A stretch of 64,000 bases of DNA, from positions 124,001-188,000 of the forward strand of contig JACDOD010000001.1 in the NCBI GenBank assembly GCA_017656265.1. The letters run 5' to 3'. Source of the stretch: Bacillaceae bacterium (GTDB taxonomy: Bacteria; Bacillota; Bacilli; Bacillales; Alkalibacillaceae). Position 1 is the stretch's first letter. Every line of letters begins with the position of its first letter. The translations under genes were made by a program, and so were the position numbers. Shown in pieces: positions 53,476-62,026 of this stretch. The notes below the pieces were generated by a model. That model was given only the letters and a program-made list of their open reading frames with translations. It was not told the origin of the DNA and searched no databases.

Positions 53476-53981
53476 TTTATGTCTGGGTATGGCTTGCAGT
53501 TGTCCTGCAGCGCCTTGGTGAACTGGTCATTGCCAGAAGAAATGAAAACTGGATGAAAAGTAAAGGAGCAATCGTGGTGAGAGAACCACTTTATAAATGG
53601 ATTGTTCTGACCCATATCTTTTTCCTGGTCTTTGTGATCGTGGAAGGTTTTATGCGCCACAGATTGTCAGCGTCCATTCCTTTGATTCCCCTTGTTATTT
53701 TTATTCTCCTTCAGATCCTTAGGGTTTGGTGCCTGCAATCTCTGGGACGTTTCTGGAACACGAAGATTATCGTATTGCCTGGTGCCTGCTTGAAAACCAG
53801 CGGCCCTTATCGCTTTTTCAAGCATCCGAACTACGTAATTGTAGGACTGGAGTTTATCGTTCTTCCGCTCATTTTTTATGCCTATATAACAAGTATAATT
53901 TTTCCAGTTCTTCACTTGATTCTCATGTATTATCGAATCCCGAAAGAGGAGCAGGCGCTTCAAACGTATAAGAATGCATAG
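53472..53981 (+). CDS. bpsB: Isoprenylcysteine methyltransferase-family protein (BpsB type)
   Basis: A 169-residue integral membrane methyltransferase of the ICMT family. It has four or five membrane helices and the C-terminal SAM-binding signature GPYRFFKHPNYVIVGLEF near 114-131 plus the RIPKEEQAL tail. In B. subtilis BpsB methylates the alkylpyrone made by BpsA. ATG 53472 overlaps the bpsA stop, with GGAGTGGG upstream; an in-frame start at 53460 lies on that site. The pair forms a two-gene unit. Confidence 0.9.
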   Translation: MIYVWVWLAVVLQRLGELVIARRNENWMKSKGAIVVREPLYKWIVLTHIFFLVFVIVEGFMRHRLSASIPLIPLVIFILLQILRVWCLQSLGRFWNTKIIVLPGACLKTSGPYRFFKHPNYVIVGLEFIVLPLIFYAYITSIIFPVLHLILMYYRIPKEEQALQTYKNA

Positions 53982-54020
53982 TGTCCAATCTCAATGTGTT
54001 AAATGAAGGGGATGGGGGAT

Positions 54021-55241
54021 GTGGAATCATTTCATCACATCTTTATACAATTATTGCTGCTGCTTGCTGTTTCCATATCAGTAATCGCCATTGCTAAGAA
54101 GCTGGATCAGCCGTATTCCATTGCACTAGTTTTGGTAGGTTTAGCCCTCGGCAGCACTGAGGAATTTGCTATTTTAGAAGAGTCTGAGCAATTTATTACC
54201 CAGTCTGAAGTATTTCATGTCATTGTGGTTTCCTTGTTTTTGCCGATTCTGCTGGGTGATGCTACGTTAAAGATGCCTTTTCATGAATTGTGGGATGAGA
54301 AGAAGTCTGTTTTTTCACTTGCCTTCATCGGGACGTTACTGTCCTTTTTATTAATCGGTTTTGGAGGATATTTCTTGCTGGAGTTGCCGCTGATAGCCGC
54401 TTTTACGTTCGCGGCGTTAATGAGTGCAACAGACCCAATCAGTGTGATATCGATCTTTAAATCCCTGGGTGTTAAAAAGAAAATGTCCATAATTATGGAA
54501 GGTGAATCGTTATTTAATGACGGGATAGCTGTTGTATTATTCAATATATCATCCATTTACTTGCTGACCTTTCTGGAATTGGGCTGGGAAGGACTCGGGC
54601 AGGGGGTATGGATGTTTGTGAAATTCAGTGTTGGCGGTGCGATTGTCGGCCTGATTTTTGGATTTATCTTTTCATTCATCATTCGTTTATTTGATGATTA
54701 CCCGCTTGAAATTGCCCTTTCTGCTATACTTTTTTTCGGTAGTTATTTTACCGCCGAATATCTGCATGTATCCGGTGTGATCGCCGTTGTTGTCGGGGGG
54801 TTTGTGTTTTTTGATTACGGAGCTAAAATCGGAATGTCAGAAGAAACCAGAGTTAATCTCAATACGTTCTGGGACGTCATCACATTTATAGCAAACTCAT
54901 TCATCTTCTTAATGGTAGGACTGGAAATTCGTAATATTCATTTTGCTGGGAAATGGTGGCTGATTATCGGGGCCATCCTTCTTGTTTTGGCAGCACGGGC
55001 AATTGCCCTGTATGGAAGCACCGTATGGATTAAGGAAATTTCTAAAAACGAAAGGTTGTTATTAACCTGGGGTGGCTTGCGGGGAAGTTTATCCATTGCT
55101 CTTGCACTAAGTCTTTCTGCTGACTTTGAAAGCAGAGATCTAATTTTAATTTTAACCTTTTCTGTCGTGCTTTTTTCACTAATTGTTCAGGGTATTTCCA
55201 TGAAGCCTGTAATAAGAATACTGGGGATGATTAAAAAGTAG
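54021..55241 (+). CDS. CPA1-family Na+/H+ antiporter
   Basis: A monovalent cation:proton antiporter of about 407 residues with around 12 membrane helices. The ion-binding ATDPISVISIF and GESLFNDGIAVVLF motifs are typical of the NhaP/CPA1 group. Such pumps expel Na+ and keep cytoplasmic pH in salt or alkali. The start is uncertain: GTG 54021 has AAGGGGATGGGGG upstream, while ATG 54003 and 54012 have no clear site. It follows bpsB closely, but a shared function is not evident. Confidence 0.88.
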   Translation: MESFHHIFIQLLLLLAVSISVIAIAKKLDQPYSIALVLVGLALGSTEEFAILEESEQFITQSEVFHVIVVSLFLPILLGDATLKMPFHELWDEKKSVFSLAFIGTLLSFLLIGFGGYFLLELPLIAAFTFAALMSATDPISVISIFKSLGVKKKMSIIMEGESLFNDGIAVVLFNISSIYLLTFLELGWEGLGQGVWMFVKFSVGGAIVGLIFGFIFSFIIRLFDDYPLEIALSAILFFGSYFTAEYLHVSGVIAVVVGGFVFFDYGAKIGMSEETRVNLNTFWDVITFIANSFIFLMVGLEIRNIHFAGKWWLIIGAILLVLAARAIALYGSTVWIKEISKNERLLLTWGGLRGSLSIALALSLSADFESRDLILILTFSVVLFSLIVQGISMKPVIRILGMIKK

Positions 55242-55304
55242 ATAGGGTATAAGGATTCTATAATATTATTATGTAAATTTAAATTTAGAAGGGAGAGGTT
55301 GACC

Positions 55305-56147
55305 ATGAACATTGTTAAAGATCGAGAATGGTGCTATTCATTGTGGGAATCGGAGGAAGATGTCGTATGGGTTGACTGCCGGTTTTATTTGCAGAATCCT
55401 GAACAGGGAAGAATAGAATATGAACAGGAGCACATACCTGGCGCTTATTATTTTGATCTGGAAAAAGACTTAAGTTCAGAGGTAAAGAAGAGCGGGGATG
55501 GGGGCAGGCATCCGTTGCCTGATCCAGCCGATTTTGTTGAAAAACTGCAAAAAGCCGGAATTTCAAATCACACCATTGTGATTGCCTACGATCAGAATCA
55601 TGCATTTGCTTCAAGATTTGTCTGGCTGTTAAAATATGTTGGTCATGAAAACGTATATCTCTTAAACGGCGGTATCCAGGCCTGGAAGGAAGCTGGTTAT
55701 CCAACAGACGATCAAATTCCAGCTGAGCGTTCGGCAACTTTTGAACCAAACATTCATCCAAACATGACTGCAGATCAGGAATATGTCAAACATAAACTGA
55801 ATGATCACAGCACGGTCATTATCGATTCCAGGAGTTATGAACGCTATGCAGGCATTCATGAACCGATTGATGCCAGAGCTGGACATATACCGGGAGCAAA
55901 GAATTATTTTTGGATGGATTTGTTTTCTGAACAGAATCGCTGGAAAGATGCGAATCGATTAAAAGGGCATTTCAAAGAGTTGACTTCTTATGATGAGGTG
56001 ATTGTTTACTGCGGCTCCGGTGTTACGGCAACACCAAATGTCATATCCCTCTGGGAATCCGGGTTTAACAATATTAAGCTGTATCCAGGAAGTTTCAGTG
56101 ACTGGATATCAAATCCTGATAATCAGATTGATACTAAAAAGAAGTAA
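55305..56147 (+). CDS. Sulfurtransferase with two rhodanese domains
   Basis: A 280-residue tandem rhodanese protein. The N-terminal domain (about 5-130) has no catalytic cysteine. The C-terminal domain (about 150-275) has the active-site loop CGSGVTA, the form seen in 3-mercaptopyruvate sulfurtransferases, where thiosulfate enzymes have CRKG. The interdomain AGHIPGAKN is typical. It transfers sulfane sulfur to cyanide or thiols; the physiological donor is unknown. ATG 55305 follows GGGAGAGGT. It shares a terminator with the convergent transporter gene. Confidence 0.9.
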   Translation: MNIVKDREWCYSLWESEEDVVWVDCRFYLQNPEQGRIEYEQEHIPGAYYFDLEKDLSSEVKKSGDGGRHPLPDPADFVEKLQKAGISNHTIVIAYDQNHAFASRFVWLLKYVGHENVYLLNGGIQAWKEAGYPTDDQIPAERSATFEPNIHPNMTADQEYVKHKLNDHSTVIIDSRSYERYAGIHEPIDARAGHIPGAKNYFWMDLFSEQNRWKDANRLKGHFKELTSYDEVIVYCGSGVTATPNVISLWESGFNNIKLYPGSFSDWISNPDNQIDTKKK

Positions 56148-56181
56148 AAAACCCATGCGACTGTATAGTCGCATGGGTTTT
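56148..56181. terminator. Bidirectional terminator
   Basis: AAAACCCATGCGACT (56148-56162) and AGTCGCATGGGTTTT (56167-56181) pair perfectly over 15 bases with a GTAT loop; A and T runs on the two arms serve both convergent genes. Confidence 0.85.
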
Positions 56182-56194
56182 AACGTCTTAAATG

Positions 56195-56896
56195 TTACGC
56201 TTGCTGTTCATTCGGCTGAAGTTTGTTTTTATGCATGCTTTTTGCTGCATAAATGAAAGGTGTATCAATGGCAGACACAATAAACTTAATCAAATAAGTG
56301 GAAACAAATATTTCAAGCCAGACCTGAATGGGGAACATTCCCCAAAAAGCGATTAAACAAAATACCGCTGTATCCAGAAGCTGACTGATCATCGTGCTTC
56401 CATTATTGCGGAGCCATAGATATTGATCACCTGAAAATTTCCTTTTAATCTTTTGATACATCCAAACATCAAAGTTCTGGCTGATCAAGTAGGCAACAAG
56501 GCTGCCAATTGCAATCTGCGGAACAAGGCTGAAGAGTGCAGAAAGAGCTCCCTGTACTGTATCATCAGGTGATGGAATGAACAGAAGAGCAACCTGCATC
56601 ATAATTGTCATCGTAATTAATGTAAAGAAACCAAGCCAGACCGCCTTTTTCGCTTCATTCCGCCCATATTTTTCATTTAATATATCCGTAGCCAAAAAGA
56701 TGGTACCGTAGATGATATTCCCGAGTGTAGCTGTTACACCAAACAGTTCCACAACTTTTAAAACCTGTATATTCGCAACAACGGTTGACATGCCGATCCA
56801 GACGAACAGGCCGGCCTTTCCGAAAAGACGATAAATGATAAGGATTAGTGAGAAATTCACAATGGCAAATAATAGCCACAGCCATTCGTTAAACAT
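56195..56896 (-). CDS. ypdP: Queuosine precursor transporter (VUT family, YpdP type)
   Basis: A 233-residue membrane protein with about six helices, of the YhhQ/VUT family that imports 7-cyano- or 7-aminomethyl-7-deazaguanine for queuosine in tRNA. The conserved segment ATDILNEKYGRNEAKKAVWLGF near 69-90 and the later LDTAVFCLIAFWG and KFIVSAIDTPFIY stretches are family marks. GGGGGACACCTT precedes the ATG. In B. subtilis ypdP is near cspD, as here. No preQ1 riboswitch was recognised upstream. Confidence 0.88.
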   Translation of the reverse strand: MFNEWLWLLFAIVNFSLILIIYRLFGKAGLFVWIGMSTVVANIQVLKVVELFGVTATLGNIIYGTIFLATDILNEKYGRNEAKKAVWLGFFTLITMTIMMQVALLFIPSPDDTVQGALSALFSLVPQIAIGSLVAYLISQNFDVWMYQKIKRKFSGDQYLWLRNNGSTMISQLLDTAVFCLIAFWGMFPIQVWLEIFVSTYLIKFIVSAIDTPFIYAAKSMHKNKLQPNEQQA

Positions 56897-57077
56897 AAGG
56901 TGTCCCCCTTTTATACTCGGAGATAAAATAGAATCTATTATTTGAAGTTATAATTTTTCAATACATGTTCAGTATGCCGATCACACTTCTCTGTATGGAA
57001 TGAGCGGCATAGATATTACAAAAAAACATTTTACCTGACTTTTTATGTTTTATCAATTACCGAAAACAAAAATAAAA

Positions 57078-57104
57078 GCGGTAACCGCAAAACGCGATTA
57101 CCGC
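57078..57104 (-). terminator. cspD terminator
   Basis: GCGGTAACCGC (57078-57088) and GCGATTACCGC (57094-57104) form an 11-bp stem with one mismatch; TTTTATTTTTG follows on the minus strand. Confidence 0.8.
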
Positions 57105-57120
57105 ATTAGTTGATTATGGT

Positions 57121-57321
57121 TTATTTTTTAACAACATTAGCTGCCTGAGGTCCGCGATTGCCTTCAACAATTTCAAACTCTACAGACTGTCCTTCTTCTA
57201 GAGTTTTGAAACCATCTTCTTGAATAGCAGAGTAATGTACGAATACATCGTCTCCGCCTTCAACTTGAATAAATCCGTAACCTTTTTCAGCATTAAACCA
57301 TTTTACAACACCGTTTTGCAT
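57121..57321 (-). CDS. cspD: Cold shock protein
   Basis: A 66-residue single-domain RNA chaperone, almost the same as B. subtilis CspD and next to ypdP as there. RNP1 is KGYGFIQV and RNP2 is DVFVHYSAI; the C-terminus [10 protein letters not shown] is typical. The start at 57321 is set by TTTTAGGAGG; longer in-frame starts (57432) would lie in the leader. It is transcribed from a near-consensus promoter about 165 bases upstream, and its leader contains a long hairpin with a U run. Confidence 0.95.
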   Translation of the reverse strand: MQNGVVKWFNAEKGYGFIQVEGGDDVFVHYSAIQEDGFKTLEEGQSVEFEIVEGNRGPQAANVVKK

Positions 57322-57390
57322 AAGTAAAATCCTCCTAAAACCTTTCACAAAAATGTGGTAATTTCGCAAACAAGATGCAAGACCCAAATA

Positions 57391-57452
57391 AAAAAGGTAA
57401 CTCCTATAGAAGTGAAGGACCACAAAATTCATTCACTTCTATAGAAGTTACC
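57391..57452 (-). terminator. 21-bp terminator-like hairpin inside the cspD leader
   Basis: GGTAACTCCTATAGAAGTGAA (57396-57416) and TTCACTTCTATAGAAGTTACC (57432-57452) are complementary over 21 bases with one mismatch (wobble) and a 15-base loop. On the minus strand it is followed by TTTTTT, so it reads as a strong intrinsic terminator about 40 bases after the probable start of the cspD transcript and 75 bases before the coding region. It may be an attenuator or may define a short leader RNA. Confidence 0.7.
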
Positions 57453-57491
57453 TGTCTTTTATGAATCCTTACATCTTCTCTGCTTGATGTT

Positions 57492-57520
57492 AGTATAGCT
57501 TAATAAAAATGAGGTGTCAA
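57492..57520 (-). promoter_or_regulatory. Near-consensus sigma-A promoter for cspD
   Basis: On the minus strand TTGACA (57520-57515) and TATACT (57497-57492) with a 17-base spacer: a perfect -35 and five of six in the -10. Predicted start about 57485. Confidence 0.8.
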
Positions 57521-57523
57521 GAA

Positions 57524-57634
57524 ACCAGTGATGGTATGCTCCTGTACTGGTTACTCGAATCAAAAGCGAACAATAACGTTATAATATCATAAATAGTTCG
57601 TAAATAACGTTGACAGTCTTAACCAGTCACTGGT
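57524..57634. promoter_or_regulatory. Two ACCAGT/ACTGGT dyads between divergent promoters
   Basis: ACCAGT at 57524 and ACTGGT at 57546 form one inverted pair beside the -35 of cspD. ACCAGT at 57622 and ACTGGT at 57629 form a compact dyad with a one-base centre, in the spacer of the promoter for the FAD dehydrogenase, touching its -10. The repeated half-site suggests one DNA-binding regulator; which one is unknown. Confidence 0.5.
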
Positions 57635-57639
57635 ATAGT
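57610..57639 (+). promoter_or_regulatory. Sigma-A promoter for the FAD dehydrogenase gene
   Basis: TTGACA (57610-57615), an 18-base spacer and TATAGT (57634-57639). The spacer contains the ACCAGTCACTGGT dyad. Confidence 0.7.
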
Positions 57640-57677
57640 ATCTACGGGATAAAAATGTGTTCAGGGGGCTATATTTT

Positions 57678-59135
57678 ATGGTTAATCATTATGATGTCAT
57701 TATTGTCGGCGCAGGACCCGCAGGGATTTTTGCCTCTTATGAATTATCTGAAAAATCGCCAGAAGCGAACATTCTCCTTATTGACAAAGGACATAACATT
57801 TATAAAAGAAGATGTCCAATTTTAGAAAAAAAGTTAACGAAATGTCCGCCCGCTGCCGGTAAAAAAGAATTTGCCGGATGTCTGCCGGCATGCTCCATTA
57901 CGAACGGTTTTGGGGGTGCTGGTGCTTATTCAGACGGAAAATTTAATATTACCAGTGAATTTGGAGGCTGGATGACGGACTATTTATCAAACGAAGAAGT
58001 GATGAAACTTATTCATGATGTGGATCAAATTAATTTAAGGCACGGGGCTGCTGAAACGATAACTGATCCTTTGACGCCCAAAGTAAAGGAAATCGAACGA
58101 AAAGCTTATTCAGCTGGACTAAAACTTTTGCGTGCCCAGGTCCGTCACCTGGGAACCGAACAAAACTTAACCATCTTGCAAAGCATATATGAGACCCTAA
58201 ACAAGCGGATTGATATGCGCTTTATGACGGAAGTGAAAGATTTAATTGTTGAGGATGAACGGGTAAAAGGGGTTACATTGACCAAACACGATGAACCAAT
58301 CTACGCAGATCATGTGGTCATTGCTCCAGGCAGAGATGGCTCCAAATGGCTGAGCAGTCTGTTAAAAAAATACGGAGTTCCCATGAAAAACAATCAGGTA
58401 GATATAGGCGTGCGTGTGGAAACATCAGACATTGTGATGGAAGAAATCAATGAACATCTTTATGAAGGAAAGTTTGTGTTTAATAGTTCGGTAGGGACCA
58501 GAGTTCGTACGTTCTGCAGCAACCCGAGCGGACATGTAGTCGTAGAAAATCATTCCGGTACCATGCTGGCAAATGGCCATTCCTATAAAGATCCGAAGTT
58601 AGGCAGCGGAAATACCAATTTTGCCTTATTAGTTTCTCATCAGTTTTCTGAACCGTTTAATCAGCCAAATGAGTATGCCCATGAAATTTCCAGACTGGCT
58701 AACCACTTATCCGGAGGAGGTATTATCGTACAAAAACTGGGAGATATTTTAATAGGAAGACGTTCCACAGATAAGCGGATTCAGGAAGGCTTTATTGAAC
58801 CTACGCTGAAGGAAGCGGTCCCTGGAGATCTAGGTCTAGTACTCCCTTACAATACGATGAAAAGTTTGCTCGAAATGATCGAAGCATTGGACCGAGTAAC
58901 TCCCGGGATTGCATCGGAACATACGTTGTTTTACGGGGTTGAAGCGAAATTTTATTCCGCAAGACCGGAAATCAATGAAGAGTTTGAAACTCCTGTACAA
59001 GGCCTATTTGTAGGGGGAGACGGTGCAGGTATTACCCGAGGTCTTGCTCAGGCGGGAGCCAGCGGATTGTGGATTGCCCGGCAAATTTTAAAACGAATGA
59101 ACATAAAATCTGAAAAACAAGTCGTTGTATCATAA
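57678..59135 (+). CDS. FAD-dependent dehydrogenase (COG2509-like)
   Basis: A 485-residue flavoprotein of the uncharacterised group often listed as COG2509. The dinucleotide motif IIVGAGPAGIFASYEL is near the N-terminus (about 8-23), a CPxxxG-type cysteine cluster follows (CPILEKKLTKCPPAAGKKEFAGCLPAC region, about 45-71), and the C-terminus has GLFVGGDGAGITRGLAQAGASG. The substrate is unknown; the cysteines could be redox-active or hold a cluster. ATG 57678 follows CAGGGGGC. The gene has its own promoter with an operator-like dyad and a hairpin downstream. Confidence 0.85.
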   Translation: MVNHYDVIIVGAGPAGIFASYELSEKSPEANILLIDKGHNIYKRRCPILEKKLTKCPPAAGKKEFAGCLPACSITNGFGGAGAYSDGKFNITSEFGGWMTDYLSNEEVMKLIHDVDQINLRHGAAETITDPLTPKVKEIERKAYSAGLKLLRAQVRHLGTEQNLTILQSIYETLNKRIDMRFMTEVKDLIVEDERVKGVTLTKHDEPIYADHVVIAPGRDGSKWLSSLLKKYGVPMKNNQVDIGVRVETSDIVMEEINEHLYEGKFVFNSSVGTRVRTFCSNPSGHVVVENHSGTMLANGHSYKDPKLGSGNTNFALLVSHQFSEPFNQPNEYAHEISRLANHLSGGGIIVQKLGDILIGRRSTDKRIQEGFIEPTLKEAVPGDLGLVLPYNTMKSLLEMIEALDRVTPGIASEHTLFYGVEAKFYSARPEINEEFETPVQGLFVGGDGAGITRGLAQAGASGLWIARQILKRMNIKSEKQVVVS

Positions 59136-59150
59136 TTGAATGAATATAAT

Positions 59151-59191
59151 GGGTCTCTCGACATGTGGTGCTTTTAACCGTTGAGAGGTCC
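59151..59191 (+). terminator. Probable terminator of the FAD dehydrogenase gene
   Basis: GGGTCTCTCGAC and GTTGAGAGGTCC pair with two wobbles, followed by TGTTTTCTTTTT. Confidence 0.55.
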
Positions 59192-59274
59192 TGTTTTCTT
59201 TTTGCCGGAACGGTCTTTCTGATAAAATAGGAATAGATATTGTCAGGTTACATAAAACTCGGGAGGGAATACCC

Positions 59275-60138
59275 TTGTCCATCAACATCGGTTTAACTGG
59301 ATGGGGAGATCATGATTCTTTGTATCATTCCAATATTTCTCCTCAGGAAAAACTTGCGGTCTATGCGTCATTTTTTCCTGTGGTAGAAGTAGATACAGCT
59401 TTTTATGCTATTCAGCCCGTGAAAAATTACGAGAAATGGGTGAAGGATACCCCTGATCATTTCTCCTTTGTGATCAAAGCTTATCAGACCATGACAGGCC
59501 ATGACCGGAAGTCCATAACAAAGGGTGATTTTAAACAGATTATGGATCAATACCGGGAGTCCATCCAGCCTGTTATAAATGCGGGGAAGCTGAACAGCAT
59601 CCTATTTCAATTTCCGCCGTGGTTTAATTTGAAAAGAGATCATGTGAACAGACTTCGGTTTATACGGGATTATTTTTCTGATCTGCCGTTAGCCCTGGAA
59701 TTTAGAAATCAGACCTGGTTTGCACCTCAATTTCGGGAACGAACATTACAGTTTATGAAAGAAGAAAACTGGATTCATACGATATGTGATGAACCGCAGG
59801 CCGGGGAAGGTTCTGTCCCAACCGTACTGGAACCCACTCATCCCGAACAGACCCTGATCCGTTTTCACGGAAGAAATGTACATGGCTGGAATCGGAATGG
59901 CCGTTCGGATTGGCGGAAAGTAAGGTTTTTGTATCGGTATAGCATAGAAGAACTGTCCGAATGGGCGGGATGGATTCATGACTTACAGCGAAAGACGAAA
60001 AACATCACGATATTATTCAACAATAACTCAGGAAAAGATGCTGCGGCTAACGCGAAACAACTGATGGAACTCCTGCATATCCAATACGAAGGCTTAAATC
60101 CAAGACAAATGGATCTATTTGATGGAGGTCTCGCATGA
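59275..60138 (+). CDS. DUF72 family protein
   Basis: A 287-residue TIM-barrel-like protein of the widespread DUF72 family, whose function is not settled. Typical marks are GLTGWGDHDSLY at the N-terminus, FPVVEVDTAFYA, FSFVIKAYQTMTGH, ILFQFPPWF, LALEFRNQTWF and LIRFHGRN. It starts with TTG at 59275 after GGGAGGG. It overlaps the next gene by four bases (ATGA), so the two are co-translated. Confidence 0.88.
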   Translation: MSINIGLTGWGDHDSLYHSNISPQEKLAVYASFFPVVEVDTAFYAIQPVKNYEKWVKDTPDHFSFVIKAYQTMTGHDRKSITKGDFKQIMDQYRESIQPVINAGKLNSILFQFPPWFNLKRDHVNRLRFIRDYFSDLPLALEFRNQTWFAPQFRERTLQFMKEENWIHTICDEPQAGEGSVPTVLEPTHPEQTLIRFHGRNVHGWNRNGRSDWRKVRFLYRYSIEELSEWAGWIHDLQRKTKNITILFNNNSGKDAAANAKQLMELLHIQYEGLNPRQMDLFDGGLA

Positions 60139-60779
60139 AGAACAAGAAAATCATAATTCAGACGGAAAAATGGATGGAAAAAGTATTTCGGAATGAATCT
60201 ACCGGACACGATATCTGGCACTTACAAAGGGTAATGCATCTGGCTGAACACATAGCCCGAAAAGAGGGGGGAGATGTGTTTATCTGCAAGATGACCGCAC
60301 TTCTTCATGATTATCCGGATGAAAAATTAACAAAAGATCCGGAGCAAGCCTATCAGGATATTATTTATTTTTTAAAGAAACACAACATCGATCAGCAGAC
60401 AATTGAACAAATATTGTGTGCCATGAAAGATGTTTCGTTTAGGGGGAAACATCGAATTCCTGAAACATTGGAAGGGAAAGTTGTGCAGGATGCAGACCGG
60501 CTCGATGCTATTGGAGCTATTGGCATCGCCAGGACATTTGCTTTTGGCGGGAAAAGGGGACAGCCTATCCACGATCCGGCTGCCCCGGGCGTTCATGATA
60601 GCCAATCATATCGAAGTCCAGAGAAGACAACTATTCAGCATTTTTATGAAAAACTATTATTATTAAAGGACTACATGAATACAGACACAGCTAAAAAAAT
60701 AGCTCTCAAAAGGCATCAGTTGATGGAAAACTATTTATCTGCATTTTACTCCGAATGGGATGCAAAAGATCTGGAATAG
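60135..60779 (+). CDS. ypgQ: HD-domain phosphohydrolase (YpgQ type)
   Basis: A 214-residue HD-superfamily hydrolase. Metal-binding residues are H in STGHDIWHLQRV (about 23-34), the HD pair in ALLHDYPD (about 55-62), and the later D in VVQDADRLDAIGAIG. The family includes YpgQ of B. subtilis, a pyrophosphohydrolase acting on nucleotides. ATG 60135 overlaps the DUF72 gene. It converges on the endopeptidase gene with only two bases between stop codons and no terminator. Confidence 0.87.
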   Translation: MKNKKIIIQTEKWMEKVFRNESTGHDIWHLQRVMHLAEHIARKEGGDVFICKMTALLHDYPDEKLTKDPEQAYQDIIYFLKKHNIDQQTIEQILCAMKDVSFRGKHRIPETLEGKVVQDADRLDAIGAIGIARTFAFGGKRGQPIHDPAAPGVHDSQSYRSPEKTTIQHFYEKLLLLKDYMNTDTAKKIALKRHQLMENYLSAFYSEWDAKDLE

Positions 60780-60781
60780 TG

Positions 60782-61810
60782 CTATTGTTTGATGACCCTT
60801 CTGGCACCAAGATAGCGGGACTTCCAGTAAGAATTGCCAAGACGGCTGATGACTACACCATTGTTGCCCGCATGAATAAACGTTCCATCCCCTAAATAAA
60901 TACCTGCATGGGATGGACCTGGCTTATAGGTTTCAAAAAACACTAAATCTCCGACACTCGGCCTTTTAAGCGGAACCGTAGAATTCCAGATGTCAGAAAC
61001 GGTACGGGGAATGCTTACGCCAATGCTTCTATACACAAATTGTAAATAACCGCTGCAGTCAAACCCATCAGGGGACTCTCCTCCCCAGACATAGGGCGTT
61101 CCCAGATAGGCTCTTGCTGCCGTAATTAAACGGCTTTTTCCCTGAAAACTGTCCTTCTGTACAGTTGAATGATAAGCCAGGGTCGTAATGCGAGGAACAT
61201 CCTTTTTTTTCTGTACAAATGTCTGGTGAGAAATCTGGTTTTTGTTGCTTGCCCACAGCTTTTCAATAAATGTTTCATCCACTGTTTTCTGAAGGGGCAG
61301 GTTGTGAATGGCCTGAAAATGGAATATGGCTTTTTGGGTCATTGGGCCATAAATCCCGTCGATTTTACCGCTATACAAACCGAAATACTGAAGCGCCACC
61401 TGCAGCTTTTTCACATCTTCTCCCTGGCTGCCGGGATAAATGGGATCTTCAATCGTTTTTAAGGCATCTAGATAGAAGTTCCGTTCGATTTCCATCAGTT
61501 TATAAATGGTTTCTTTGTTGGCACGTCCGGTTACATCGATCAGATATCGTCTTTGGAACTTTTTGACCGCGTGTTCGGTTTTAACACCGTAGTTTCCATC
61601 CGTCTGTCCGTCATAAAGCTTTAACCGTTTAAGCTTTTTCTGCAAGATGTGTACGGCTTCGTGATGCGTGCCGAATGCAAGAGTCCTGGTGCTGCTGAGA
61701 AATTCATTCTCTTGTGGAGCATCGTCCATGTAATAGGAAAAAGATTGGGTTATCGCAAAACTGCATGCAACAGTACTGAGGATGATGGGGTGCTTTTGTA
61801 AATAGGACAT
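60782..61810 (-). CDS. Peptidoglycan endopeptidase: two PG-binding domains plus NlpC/P60
   Basis: A 342-residue secreted wall hydrolase. A signal segment (HPIILSTVACSFAITQSFSY) leads to two PG_binding_1 repeats (about 47-105 and 125-185; each with LQ..L..LGLY-GxIDGxYGPxTxxAI-like sequence) and a C-terminal NlpC/P60 domain. Its catalytic cysteine is in FDCSGYLQFVY (about 246-256) and its histidine in SHAGIYLGDGTFIH. It likely cuts the D-glutamyl-DAP bond. The architecture is like Bacillus LytE/CwlO relatives but with PG_binding_1 in place of LysM. Timing of expression is unknown. Confidence 0.9.
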   Translation of the reverse strand: MSYLQKHPIILSTVACSFAITQSFSYYMDDAPQENEFLSSTRTLAFGTHHEAVHILQKKLKRLKLYDGQTDGNYGVKTEHAVKKFQRRYLIDVTGRANKETIYKLMEIERNFYLDALKTIEDPIYPGSQGEDVKKLQVALQYFGLYSGKIDGIYGPMTQKAIFHFQAIHNLPLQKTVDETFIEKLWASNKNQISHQTFVQKKKDVPRITTLAYHSTVQKDSFQGKSRLITAARAYLGTPYVWGGESPDGFDCSGYLQFVYRSIGVSIPRTVSDIWNSTVPLKRPSVGDLVFFETYKPGPSHAGIYLGDGTFIHAGNNGVVISRLGNSYWKSRYLGARRVIKQ

Positions 61811-62026
61811 GAAAACACCACCTTTGTGAATGTCATCAATATAGTTTATGTTCGGTAGAAGATTTTATTCTGAATCGTGATGTGGACTGTGATAAAATAA
61901 GGGGAACAGGTATAATAAAAAGAGGATACCCTGTAAGGTAAATAATGATGAACGCTGATTGAAACGTTTTAATTCATTGTCAAACAATTACATATATATA
62001 AAGCTGAACGATTAAGGGGGATTATC
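61811..62026 (+). promoter_or_regulatory. Upstream region of thyA
   Basis: Divergent gap between the endopeptidase and thyA. It contains TGATAAAAT at about 61890 and GGTATAAT at about 61909, both possible -10 elements, the latter inside an imperfect CAGGTAT/ATACCCTG inverted repeat. No gene is seen; the promoter used is uncertain. Confidence 0.35.
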
